Below are positions 35,601 to 41,110 of a stretch of DNA of 62,512 bases, in pieces (within the stretch, counting starts at the first letter, position 1; each line of letters starts with the position of its first letter). Under the pieces are notes generated by a model. It ran no database searches. It had not been told where the DNA came from and was given only the letters and a program-made list of their open reading frames with translations. This DNA is from Sperchopsis tessellata (taxonomy: Eukaryota; Arthropoda; Insecta; Coleoptera; Hydrophilidae), in the NCBI GenBank assembly GCA_033557685.1, contig JAWQRN010000007.1, positions 1-62,512 of the forward strand, read 5' to 3'. A program made the translations under genes and the position numbers.

Positions 35601-36503
35601 TTTAATATCTTTGATAGTTCTGTACAGTATCAATAGCTGATACCAAAGTTGAAGTATCACCCAGCACTAAAAAAATTTAAAAATTATTTAAAAGGGTTGG
35701 TTTGGAGAAAATATCAACATTTAGAAACATTAATACACTTTTCTCTTAAATAGATATATACAAAAATTAATTTTTTTAAGTTAAGAAATCAGATTTTTTT
35801 AAAAACACGATCTCGCAACAAAAAATCTTAGCATGGAAAACATGTAACAGAGTCGCCTCAAATAAAATAAACTAAGTACCTACACCAAAGCTGTTCAAAT
35901 ACATAAATATGATCTGAGTAATTACTTTCTTAAATTATTGAATATCTGCTTAAATACTTTCTTAATAATTACATAATATTTAAATTTAGGTGTCTAATAT
36001 TTCAAACTTACTTTCCCATAGTCTGCATTCAGAATCAAATTTTCAACTTCATTTAAAATATTTGAGCGTTCTCTTCCAAAGTCTTCAATACTAGCACGTT
36101 TTACCATTATAGCAATAACTTGAAGTATTCGTTCTTGTACAAATGGTGCCAGCTCTCTACTGATGATGTAATGCATTAAATATTGCCGTAATGATATAAT
36201 GTCAGATTCTTGCAAAAATGACCATTCTCTAATAAGAGCGTTCTTCAATAATTCAGCTGCTTCAAAAAGAATGTAATGGCCATGTGCATTTTCTAATATG
36301 GACCGGCAAATAGAATATGGATTTTTTGATTTTCGAAAATTAAGAAATATTTCTTCAGCTGTTCGTCGCTGTTCGTTTGACACAATGTTTGGGGGCGCCT
36401 GTGAGAACAAAAGAAATGTTAAACAAAAACAACAAGTAGAATCACTACCCACCATTATAATTTGCCCTGCGTTTTCAAGCTCTGCTATTATTTGCGTCTC
36501 CAT
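4396..36503 (-). CDS. XPO4: Exportin-4, complete, eight coding exons
   Basis: Exportin-4 is a Ran-GTP-dependent, HEAT-repeat karyopherin of the importin-beta family. In animals it exports hypusinated eIF5A and SMAD3 and imports some SOX factors. The exons are 36503-36453, 36398-36012, 26456-25900, 21212-21041, 20438-20137, 14565-14088, 6393-6224 and 5668-4396. All have GT donors and AG acceptors, and the phases fit throughout (3390 nt, 1129 aa; human is about 1151). Collinear matches to human exportin-4 run from the N-terminal AELENAGQIIM/APPN segment, through FRKSKNPYSICRSILE, LYEDIHW-like FEDIHWTILISG, GETPLIP and MWFLKRF, to the C-terminal FIANVHGFLLVK. No frame is broken. The introns range from 54 nt to 9.6 kb and are loaded with transposon remnants, but no coding exon is interrupted. 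It faces SOD1 head-to-head and the GH99 gene tail-to-tail. Confidence 0.95.
6224..6393 (-). CDS. XPO4: XPO4 coding exon 7
   Basis: Starts ISPTLIGALGKDTEGATF after TTTCAG, aligning with ISLPFSTAFGADTEGSQW. Ends CVKQ plus AA (phase 2) at GTAAGT. Confidence 0.93.
6394..7249. other. XPO4 intron 6, distal part, nothing recognised
   Basis: AT-rich intronic sequence with no ORF of note and no repeat I can identify. Confidence 0.5.
7250..8110 (-). pseudogene. Decayed non-LTR retrotransposon reverse transcriptase
   Basis: On the minus strand, broken frames spell pieces of a reverse transcriptase. An IPQGSILG-like motif is followed by a piece resembling INDLPADIKT at about 7860-7935. A segment resembling LYKVYIRPIV, from the C-terminal domain, lies near 7385-7405. 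The bits are short and frameshifted, so the clade is not resolved and the borders are approximate. It sits inside XPO4 intron 6. Confidence 0.4.
8388..9537 (-). mobile_element. Full-length but inactive mariner element
   Basis: The two ends are inverted: TTGGGGGGACCAGAAAATAA on the left and, reversed, TTAGGGAGACCGGAAAGTAA on the right, about 80% alike. Each is flanked by TA, the usual mariner target. The 1150-bp interior carries a broken minus-strand transposase. It shows an N-terminal helix-turn-helix piece (CMIFEFHKSSNATVATKIIC), WVPHNLSEENK, LYDN (first Asp), LQHDNVRPH (second Asp) and IAPSDFHLFRSLQ (third Asp), which is a DD34D layout. Frameshifts, in-frame stops and an AT-rich microsatellite at about 8580-8625 have destroyed it. 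Confidence 0.88.
9538..10559. other. XPO4 intron 6, middle part
   Basis: AT-rich intronic DNA between the mariner and the next transposase remnant. No gene or recognised repeat. Confidence 0.5.
10560..11150 (+). pseudogene. Decayed Tc1/mariner-like transposase
   Basis: The plus-strand pieces resemble the large insect mariner-like family with the signature LKNDLHLKPFKRQKRHKLS. Here the track reads KSFGRITKSDLHLKTFK followed by HKLSKSELRSCQILLQWF. Further on, PHSPDLDPMNYI keeps the third catalytic Asp context (PDLNPMDY in the family), then LQERLLEHWEHFEQNILRM is the C-terminal helix. The middle part is missing or scrambled and has frameshifts. Confidence 0.6.
11330..13138 (+). mobile_element. 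Decayed non-LTR retrotransposon (CR1/jockey-like RT)
   Basis: A plus-strand RT runs across several frames. It shows NASPGYDGIKSTQIKNV (fingers), NYRLIANLTILSKIFKKAIH, then DFKKAFVTVHHNTLVSKL (palm, first Asp), a broken GVPPG/ILGP piece and YADD at 12331-12342 with MMYADDSAIFYE. A C-terminal segment ends near 13138. There are at least four frameshifts or stops, so it cannot encode a product. The pattern of motifs suits the CR1/jockey group, but I cannot assign the clade firmly. Confidence 0.8.
13139..14087. other. XPO4 intron 6, proximal part
   Basis: About 950 bp of AT-rich intron between the retrotransposon remnant and exon 6. Nothing recognised. Confidence 0.5.
14088..14565 (-). CDS. XPO4: XPO4 coding exon 6
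   Basis: Starts (R)ILEDRINKLRGHL and contains LFEDIHWTILISG, DGETPLIPTEIMQYSM and MWFLKRFCLSYLLPNEVLYQ. It ends after GAA at GTGAGT (phase 0). All are strong exportin-4 signatures. Confidence 0.95.
14870..15560 (-). pseudogene. Penelope-like reverse transcriptase fragment
   Basis: Minus-strand frames give KFTMQLKSN-like and LVNKNGKGPAINNVYHKPTH-like stretches, then YLYLHYKSNHSKNVKRGVA. This matches the arrangement FTME..LPFLDVLV..G..VYRKPTHTDRYL....HHP.QKRGV typical of Penelope-like and related retroelements. The fragment is frameshifted and lacks the core RT motifs, so only the C-terminal part remains. It is intronic in XPO4. Confidence 0.5.
15640..16800. mobile_element. Long foldback element (inverted arms about 200 bp)
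   Basis: The segment at about 15680-15880 reappears reversed at about 16570-16770. Shared blocks include TAATTGGTTA, CATAAAGTGAAACT, CATAAGGGTTTATGT and ATTATTAATAAT in the same order. The roughly 700-bp centre has no ORF. The structure fits a non-autonomous foldback transposon. No protein and no clear target duplication were seen. Confidence 0.6.
16801..17594. other. XPO4 intron 5 between foldback and piggyBac
   Basis: AT-rich intronic DNA. The last 200 bp (from about 17400) contains another GGGCGTGCCTTGATCA block resembling the GCGCC-rich end of the adjacent piggyBac, so part of it may belong to that element. Confidence 0.35.
17595..19490 (+). mobile_element. Decayed piggyBac-family element
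   Basis: A plus-strand transposase can be followed through several frames from about 17816 to 19343. It starts with an acidic N-terminus (GDSDTEDDNKSNNNE), then GLLFLAAVYKSNR, IKIDEKLEGFRGKCCF with IYAHIDND, NITGDNRFSCIELINDL with VGTMRKKKREL (the piggyBac catalytic segment), FYYQIKGGVDIVDKLCGSYN, RLWPMVVFFSMLN, and a C-terminal cysteine-rich zinc-binding tail (CKSCEG, CQHIHVFCADC-like) near 19200-19320. In-frame stops and frameshifts are scattered throughout. Flanking inverted blocks TCAGGTGCGCCTT (17605-17617) and AAGGTGCACCTGA (19476-19488) may be the element's inverted repeats. I did not locate TTAA target duplications. It sits in XPO4 intron 5. Confidence 0.82.
19661..19880. repeat. Foldback repeat built of tandem 34-bp units
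   Basis: The left arm has three full 34-bp units starting AGCTCTWAAAAGTGCTARG (19661, 19695, 19729) and a partial fourth at 19763. The centre is the palindrome TCATAGACTGTCTATGA. The right arm then runs the same units backwards (TTTTTAGAGCTACATGGCAG and so on) to about 19880. In each arm, the units ending in a CTGCC context lie outside those ending in CTGAC. It would fold into a long hairpin. It has no coding capacity. Related half-copies lie at 21277-21420 and 54985-55075. Confidence 0.85.
20137..20438 (-). CDS. XPO4: XPO4 coding exon 5
   Basis: Starts QDVEGHYMLSFDNMLEAW after a TTTTAG acceptor and ends in GMFGRIVADHSLSVLH plus AG (phase 2) at GTAGGA. It includes an acidic linker (EEIEDNEDND), as the vertebrate protein has at this point. 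Confidence 0.93.
20439..20999. other. XPO4 intron 4, nothing firmly recognised
   Basis: About 600 bp between exons 4 and 5, more GC-rich in its middle than the surroundings (20560-20960). This hints at an inserted repeat, but I could not identify it. Confidence 0.35.
21000..21012. repeat. Short TA microsatellite
   Basis: A TA dinucleotide run next to a poly-A tract just downstream (minus-strand sense) of XPO4 exon 4. Length is probably polymorphic. Confidence 0.7.
21041..21212 (-). CDS. XPO4: XPO4 coding exon 4
   Basis: A 172-nt exon that is easy to miss. Acceptor TTTTGTTTTAG, then one base completing an Asn codon, then LTVRSKESYYISNIVRKLQ, ending EEES at GTAAGT. It fills exactly the gap between exons 3 and 5 relative to human exportin-4, where EAVGISSIISNLITVFP aligns. 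Confidence 0.88.
21277..21420. repeat. Half-copy of the 34-bp-unit foldback
   Basis: Degenerate units in one orientation: AGATCTAAAAAGTACTAAT, AACTCTGAAAATTGCTAGA, AGCTCTAAAAAGTGCTAAGT and AGCTCTCACATGTGCTAGTC. Spacing is 33-34 bp. Only one arm is preserved. Confidence 0.75.
21421..22399. other. XPO4 intron 3, nothing recognised
   Basis: AT-rich intronic sequence with no ORF above background and no repeat I can name. Confidence 0.45.
22400..23460 (-). pseudogene. Decayed non-LTR retrotransposon reverse transcriptase
   Basis: Reading the minus strand from about 23330 down gives STTNAVYTMVERALEAMEK (fingers-palm), then GIDQGSITGP near 23060-23090, where the family has GVPQGSVLGP, then a CLDI-type piece. 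Around 22620-22690, YNAGQIDQGLRCIGLRHQF and related pieces resemble the RT C-terminal domain. Frames change often and no ORF survives. It lies in XPO4 intron 3. Confidence 0.5.
23749..24660. mobile_element. Non-autonomous pogo-type DNA element
   Basis: The left end CAGTGAACCCTCGATTTTCC is mirrored by a right end which, reversed, reads CAGTGAACCCACGATTTTCC; 19 of 20 bases match. Both are flanked by TA. This is the inverted-repeat style of pogo/Tigger elements. The 912-bp interior is AT-rich and has no transposase, so it would need a helper. Part of it (about 24160-24300) recurs at 59346-59525. Confidence 0.85.
24661..25899. other. XPO4 intron 3, proximal part
   Basis: Just over 1.2 kb between the pogo-type element and exon 3. 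Short ORFs are present (for example 25310-25516) but have no family features. Nothing recognised. Confidence 0.45.
25900..26456 (-). CDS. XPO4: XPO4 coding exon 3
   Basis: Starts QILGCKIITTLMQEY after a TCTAG acceptor, aligning with QTLACSILTALLSEF of human exportin-4. Ends at LQLIS plus two bases (phase 2) at a GTAAGT donor. The exon carries HEAT-repeat helices; PWELHFKAKKQFEATDLKRI is recognisable. Confidence 0.95.
26880..28350 (-). mobile_element. Decayed non-LTR retrotransposon (CR1/jockey-like RT)
   Basis: The minus strand, from about 27680 down, gives INHCFFSNNFPDALKLA, LEKLMKA, a CVSTTNAIFYFVTEV segment, MFLDLSKAFNCISHEV (first catalytic Asp), YGIPRGSILGSLLFLIYVND near 27200-27245, and a degraded SANDNTVL where YADD would be. 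Sequence up to about 28350 may be its upstream part. It is broken by stops and lies in XPO4 intron 2. Confidence 0.75.
28351..29354. other. XPO4 intron 2, between elements
   Basis: About 1 kb of AT-rich DNA, with GC-richer patches at 28520-28680. No gene or named repeat seen. Confidence 0.4.
30040..30321 (-). pseudogene. Non-LTR ORF1 (gag-like) zinc-knuckle fragment
   Basis: A roughly 93-aa open stretch. The second knuckle is a perfect C-X2-C-X4-H-X4-C (CIRCGQAGHSNKEC). The first (CARFMTYGHTKGFC) has Phe in place of its second Cys. The CARF..YGHTK.FC..RPRCIRCG arrangement is typical of ORF1 nucleic-acid-binding proteins of jockey/I-type retrotransposons. It is a fragment, with no start or full gag domain seen. 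Confidence 0.65.
30800..31450 (+). pseudogene. Decayed Tigger/pogo-type transposase, C-terminal part
   Basis: The plus-strand pieces include YNMELACKEVT, LEVDDQEIEELLQVSGESL and TNNDFQELAK, followed by a Lys/Glu-rich stretch. This matches the C-terminal region of Tigger/jerky transposases (VD..DI.ELLEFHEEELT.EDL.EL). Just upstream, at 30811-30905, the motifs CCCCGTGAATCGCTACCC and GATTCGATATAAA look like pogo-type ends. The catalytic region is not seen. Confidence 0.55.
31800..33300 (+). mobile_element. Decayed non-LTR retrotransposon reverse transcriptase
   Basis: Pieces in order on the plus strand: LFKKGDNRKCENYRRISLIS-like sequence near 32220-32275, GFWSGRGTQDLVYVLK, then EAVLCFIDLEKSFDRVQ (first Asp) near 32405-32450. 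GAFVDDIVIYAKSEKNLQ follows at about 32698-32750 (FVDD instead of YADD). The tail is QTSRYLGSVIDGAGKMEGDV, YVPVLMYYSESRVLTKQRKS, EMKFLRQVEGITRRDRIRNE and FRRFGHLN. Several frameshifts are present. It is inserted in, or next to, the split Tc1-like element. Confidence 0.82.
33300..34340 (-). pseudogene. Decayed Tc1-type transposase, C-terminal part
   Basis: Minus-strand translation gives HGGCIQTWGYTLWNGSIK (family VMVWGCFSWNG), then RDNDPKYTSSIVKQYLKSKN (second catalytic Asp, QQDNDPKHT), then KWSSQLLYLNLIEHMWSEVK (family WPSQSPDLNLIEHLW, with the third-acid Glu kept). Frame breaks separate the pieces. The first Asp region is not clear. Confidence 0.75.
34500..35670. repeat. Clusters of degenerate GATACTTT-type repeats around a 1.2-kb core
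   Basis: At 34540-34790 the motif ATACTTTGATA and near variants recur roughly every 15-25 bp. At 35520-35665 similar motifs recur in the opposite orientation, ending CCCAGCACT. Inverted subterminal repeats of this kind are typical of hAT-type non-autonomous elements. I could not define exact ends or a target duplication. The interior has a CA run at 35055-35072. Confidence 0.4.
35055..35072. repeat. CA microsatellite
   Basis: A run of eight or so CA dinucleotides within XPO4 intron 2. Confidence 0.85.
36012..36398 (-). CDS. XPO4: XPO4 coding exon 2 (importin-beta N-terminal region)
   Basis: 129 codons starting APPNIVSNEQRRTAEEIF, the region expected to bind Ran-GTP. The acceptor is TTCTCACAG and the donor GTAAGT, both phase 0. 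A 9.6-kb intron follows. Confidence 0.95.
36453..36503 (-). CDS. XPO4: XPO4 coding exon 1
   Basis: 17 codons beginning METQIIAELENAGQIIM. The first in-frame ATG after the upstream non-ATG frame was taken as the start. The donor is GTGGGT and the exon ends in phase 0. The following intron (36452-36399) is only 54 nt, keeps the frame and has no stop. Confidence 0.85.
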
Positions 36504-38100
36504 TTTCGTGTTATTTTCAATTGCTTCATACACTGTTTACTTTTAAATTCACCTAAAAACAATTAAACCAATACCTCCAGCAAATCTTAGGTTAGAAGCG
36601 GCCTTATTTTGTTATTTCTGTTTAGCCAATGAATGCACGTATTTCCATCCTTTTGTGATAATTTTGTTACGGATGTGTCTACAATGACGTTCTCTTCAAT
36701 ATTTAAGTACAGATGAGTATTGGTAATTTATTAATAGTTCCGTTTTCAAAACATATAATAATAAATCAACTGCAACTGTGCTAATGCTGCAACTGAGCCT
36801 CAATCTACAATGTAGTACGACATCAATTATCACTATCGTTTAGATAATAAATAAATAACTCTGATCGTCAGGTACAAAATACAGGGCTATCATTACCAAA
36901 TCACGCGAATTTTAGTTTAATTTTCAAACACTCTTTATGTAAGGGTTAAGGGATGGAGGGTTGTTTTGTTATAAAAGGGACTGTATCAAATATCTAACGA
37001 TGTATTACTTTACGATCATTAGTTTTGCCGGTGTATGCGTTCAAAGCGTGACATGTTGTCGATGCATTCGTGATTCCAATAGTACCCCATATCCAAAGCC
37101 GAGAAAGTTGTAGATCTACTTCAAAATTCGCCAGATGAGTGTCTTTTTTATAAAGAAAGAGTCGTATGATTTGCATAGCCAAAATTAATGTACAACTATT
37201 AGAAATTAGACGCTTATGATAAATTCACTATAGAAACTTACATGACATCACATTTTAAAAGATCCTATACTTTGCCAATATTTCATATGTTTTAACTTAA
37301 TAATACTTGCCCATCTTGTAGAGTTAGTAGAGGGACGCAAATTGACTTATGCTGTTAACAAGCACGCTCTAAATACGTGTGCAATAATTATCTCATCTTT
37401 ACATTTCGTACGAGTTAATTGCTCATTCTTTGAAATTTTAATTCAAAATAAGTGTCAGAATTATGATGACGTATATATTTACCGTATATCCACGCAGCAG
37501 CACTGAAAAGTTAAATAATTTGATGTGTCAAATAGATTGAAAATAGATTATGTTTAAATCAGTTGATTTATTTATTGTAAGTAAATACTTAGGATGTCAC
37601 TTTTGGCTATTAAACCGGAAGTATTTGATTTTGATCCATATAATCCCTATTATTAACTAAAATATGATCATTTTAATATGGTTTGTTTACTATTATCAAC
37701 GCCATTTTTTTTAAATACAGTTACGTACGAACTATGTACAGTGCTTTTATAATTTGTCTAAAAGTATATAAAGTTATTTCCAGCTACTACTATTCAATGG
37801 TTTATTAATGTTAGAATATGGATGACTATTATGTTTAGGTATATAGATTCTATTTTAAATCTATTTGTTTTAATCTGTGAATTTTGTCAAAACTACTGTT
37901 ACTTTAAACACAGTTCTCCATTACTTTTATTATAAATTGTTCTCGAGGCCGGCACTAATTAGAATTTGTTAACGTTATATCTGCTTCATAAATTGAAAAT
38001 TCATTGTAATTTTCGTAATATTGAAGAACATTAGTGCGAAGCGCAAAAATCCCTTCCACAGTTTAGTGATACCTATATCCATAATTAAGTTCATCTTTCC
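36504..38100. promoter_or_regulatory. Head-to-head intergenic region between XPO4 and SOD1
   Basis: About 1.6 kb separates the divergent start codons of XPO4 and SOD1. It must contain both promoters and 5' UTRs. I see no protein-coding ORF with features. Near SOD1, a TATAAAAG lies at 38109-38116. No clear core element was found on the XPO4 side. Confidence 0.5.
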
Positions 38101-38108
38101 TGTACACA

Positions 38109-38116
38109 TATAAAAG
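38109..38116 (+). promoter_or_regulatory. Candidate SOD1 TATA box
   Basis: TATAAAAG lies 70 nt upstream of the SOD1 start codon. Downstream TCACTTC (38129-38135) and TCATTC (38155-38160) resemble initiators, but neither has ideal spacing, so the start of transcription is not fixed. Confidence 0.45.
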
Positions 38117-38185
38117 CTGAGGTGCGCATCACTTCAATTATAATTCTTGCTTCGTCATTCCGGTTTGAGATAAAACAGCAGCAAA

Positions 38186-38698
38186 ATGAAGGCAGTTTGT
38201 GTTTTAAATGCTGAAACCGTTAAGGGAACTCTATTTTTCGAACAAGCAGTGAGTCCAAGTATAATTATTAGGTAATAAGTAAACTAATAGACCTGTTTAT
38301 TTTAGGATCCCAAAGGAGCGGTTAAAGTGACTGGTGAAATTCAAGGATTATCAAAAGGCCTTCATGGATTTCATGTTCACGAATTTGGAGACAATACCAA
38401 TGGCTGCATTTCAGCTGGGGCCCATTTTAATCCACATTCCATGGAACATGGTAGTCCTAAGGATGATATTCGTCACGTTGGGGACTTGGGAAACGTAGAG
38501 GCCGATTCATCAGGTACGGCTAAAATTGATCTCTGCGACAGAATGATCTCCTTGCAAGGAGAACATAGTATCATTGGCAGAACACTTGTTGTTCATGCTG
38601 ATCCAGATGACCTTGGAAAGGGTGGACATGAACTCAGCAAAACAACAGGAAATGCTGGCGGTCGCATTGCTTGTGCTGTAATTGGCATTGCTAAGTAA
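38186..38698 (+). CDS. SOD1: Cu/Zn superoxide dismutase, two exons
   Basis: Exons 38186-38248 and 38306-38698 join in phase 0 across a 57-nt intron (GTGAGT...TTTAG) to give 151 aa, the normal length of cytosolic SOD1. It converts superoxide to oxygen and hydrogen peroxide. Copper ligands are H44, H46, H61 and H118; zinc ligands are H61, H69, H78 and D81. The disulfide pair is C55-C144 and the active-site arginine is R141. The signatures GFHVHEFGDNTNGC and GNAGGRIACAVIGIA are intact. The electrostatic loop reads ADPDDLGKGG. There is no signal peptide, so it is cytosolic. The frame is intact and the gene looks functional. Confidence 0.98.
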
Positions 38699-38807
38699 AT
38701 TTATTCCAGCAGTAATATATGCACTGTTATGTTTTAATGTGGTTTCAAAATGTTCTAGGTATCCATTATTTTATTTGAACAAGTTGTAAGTTAATTTTTT
38801 TTATGTT

Positions 38808-38813
38808 AATAAA
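38808..38813 (+). terminator. SOD1 poly(A) signal
   Basis: AATAAA, 110 nt after the SOD1 stop and followed by a TATAGTTGGTTTT stretch that suits a downstream element. Confidence 0.7.
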
Positions 38814-38839
38814 GTTTTATGTTATTTCTATAGTTGGTT

Positions 38840-40585
38840 TTATTTACTGAGAATAGATTTGTATATTATTTGACTAGAAACATTAGTATGATACAGATGA
38901 ATATTTATATTTTTTGTAGTTATAAGGTTAAAGAAAGATTTGCGGAGGTTCATTTACAAATGATTGAACTTGACAAAAATTTACCATAGATATAACTATT
39001 ACTAAGCCGCAGATAAAACAGAAAGCAAAAGAAAGGACTGATGAGGTTGTAATGAGGCTACTTATCGTGCCTGAACTTAAAATGGACTCTAGTGCAAATG
39101 TAGGTTCAACGGGAGATGCATATAAATAAGGTGCAGGACAGCTGTCCAAAGAATGAAGGAACTATTTATTTCTTTGAAGATAAGCAAGGGAATGACTAAA
39201 TTAATTATTATGGTAATTTCAAAGTTATAAACTTTACAGCTCCAGGTATTTCTGTAGTTATGCTGAGAGGGCATCAGTTTAATGAAAATAAACATATTAT
39301 ACATGCCCAGGTTAGTGCAAATGAAAATAATTCCAGTATTGCTGTTAATAATTTTATTAGAATTTTCAGAAGTTTGAAGAATTATAATACATATCTTATG
39401 CCTGTTGTGAATAAATTTCTCAATGAGCATCCTCTTAATAATTTTATGAATGTTAGAAGTTGTAGTAGAACTTGAAAGAAAGAAGTAATAATAGGTATCA
39501 ACTAACAATTGAGGAATGTTTTCGTAGACAAAGAAGGTTTATGAGGTTTTTTTTTTTGCATCAAGAGGGTTACTTTCCCAAGAGTATAGCATGAGTGTTT
39601 GTGTAAAAGGTCTCTGAATAAAGTGCAAATTTGTGTCCCAGACAGGCGTACAAGATATGGTGTCTGCTTTTCATATGGCATTCCCAGGACTAACTATTTG
39701 TTAAACTTTCCTGTTTCGTATGACCAGTAGTTATAATAGATACCATGATTTGCTAGATACATTTGGTGACAACCAGCACATCTTTAGAAGCAGGTTAATT
39801 AAATGTTTGGAGAAAGCTTTATTTCAAATTCGATCTAGGGCCTATGGCGATTTGGGTCTCGGCAAGGTCAATCTATTAGCGACTGTGTTGTTGGGACTTT
39901 GATCGTGGTAGGTGGCTGTCGTATAAATTAGTTTTAAGTTTAATTTTAGTGAAGTATAGTTGTGTCTCATTATAGTGTTACAGATATTATGTTACACATG
40001 TTTGAGATGAATATCGGTAGTAAAAGTTTGGTAGCTTATCTAAACAAGTCTTCTAGTTCCTCCATTATAATGTTAGTCACAACAGCTGAAAGAGGATTGC
40101 TTATAGCAAATCCGAAAATGTGATCAAAAATATATTATTAAATTTAAAATATGTAGTTTTTAATATTGTTCCATTTATTTGTTATTAAATTTTTTAGGAA
40201 ATATGATTATAAAGAGGTTATGTAGTAATATAAGTATATGATCATGTATTTATATTTTTTAGTTAGATGTAGAATACTGTTTTTTGTTTTGTTTATTATA
40301 TGACCCAATGTCAGATAAGTATTTGGAAAGTTTGTACATACTATAGGGTCTGTATTCTTTGTGTATATTGAGTAAAAAATAAATGTAGCTCCCACAGTGA
40401 GTTATGAGATAAAGCATGTAAAAAAACAAAAACATTAATTTAATTATTATTTGTTAATCTTTTACATAACAATGCTTTTAGATATTGAAAATGACAATAT
40501 CTAGTAGATAATGTCGAAAATGTTAAATCAGAATAAAAATATTAAATACTGACGTATTAATCAGAAGTTTTTATAATTTAATATA
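38840..40585. other. Intergenic region downstream of SOD1
   Basis: AT-rich DNA with short ORFs (for example 39260-39475 and 39720-39902) that share no family features I recognise. The patch 39600-39910 is slightly GC-richer and may be an old repeat. Confidence 0.4.
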
Positions 40586-40589
40586 TATA

Positions 40590-41080
40590 CATACAGGCTG
40601 GACCAAAAGTCAAAAGAGTTGGGTTTGAAAACTTTTGTTAACTATAATTTTTTCCCAAGTATTGTAGCTGAGAGTTTGGAGATTTATAATGGAGAATATA
40701 GTGGAATTTTACGTCCAAAACCAACTCAAAGTGCATACCTACGGCACTTTAATGTAAGGGATGCACCCTCAGAAACCATTATGCGTAAGTTAATGTGGCG
40801 TTTTGAAGATACAGGAGCTGTGGTAGACTTACTCCGCAGTGGATGACCATATACGGCTCATAGAAGAGAACATATTGAGCAGATTAGAACCAGTACAGAA
40901 GAATATCGAGAATTATTACATGATCATTAATCCGCGGAGTTAGGAATGTCACGGACATCCTTTCAGCGGATTTTAAAAAAAGATTTAAACCTGTTTCCTT
41001 ATAAGATATAGCTTGTTCAAGCATTAAGGCATACAGATAATCTACGGCGAGTAAATTATGTCATAGATTTATTCATAATA
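40590..41080 (+). pseudogene. Decayed DUF4817-type mariner-like transposase, N-terminal part
   Basis: The frame starting near 40620 reads LRHFNVRDAPSETIMRKLMW, then RFEDTGAVVDLLRSG (family KFRETGSV.D....GRP), then after a stop REHIEQIRTSTEEYRELLHD, ELGMSRTSFQRILKKDLNLF and ALRHTDNLRRVNYVID. This is the double helix-turn-helix N-terminus common in insect Tc1/mariner relatives. The catalytic part is missing. A GGCTGGACCAAAAGTCAAAA end-like motif at about 40597 may be its inverted repeat. Confidence 0.65.
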
Positions 41081-41110
41081 GCATTATGTCTGGGAATTAC
41101 ATATTGTGGG

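Noticed and set aside
36504..36533. A longer XPO4 N-terminus from 36533
   Set aside because: That codon is GTG. The ATG at 36503 aligns with the start region of known exportin-4 proteins.
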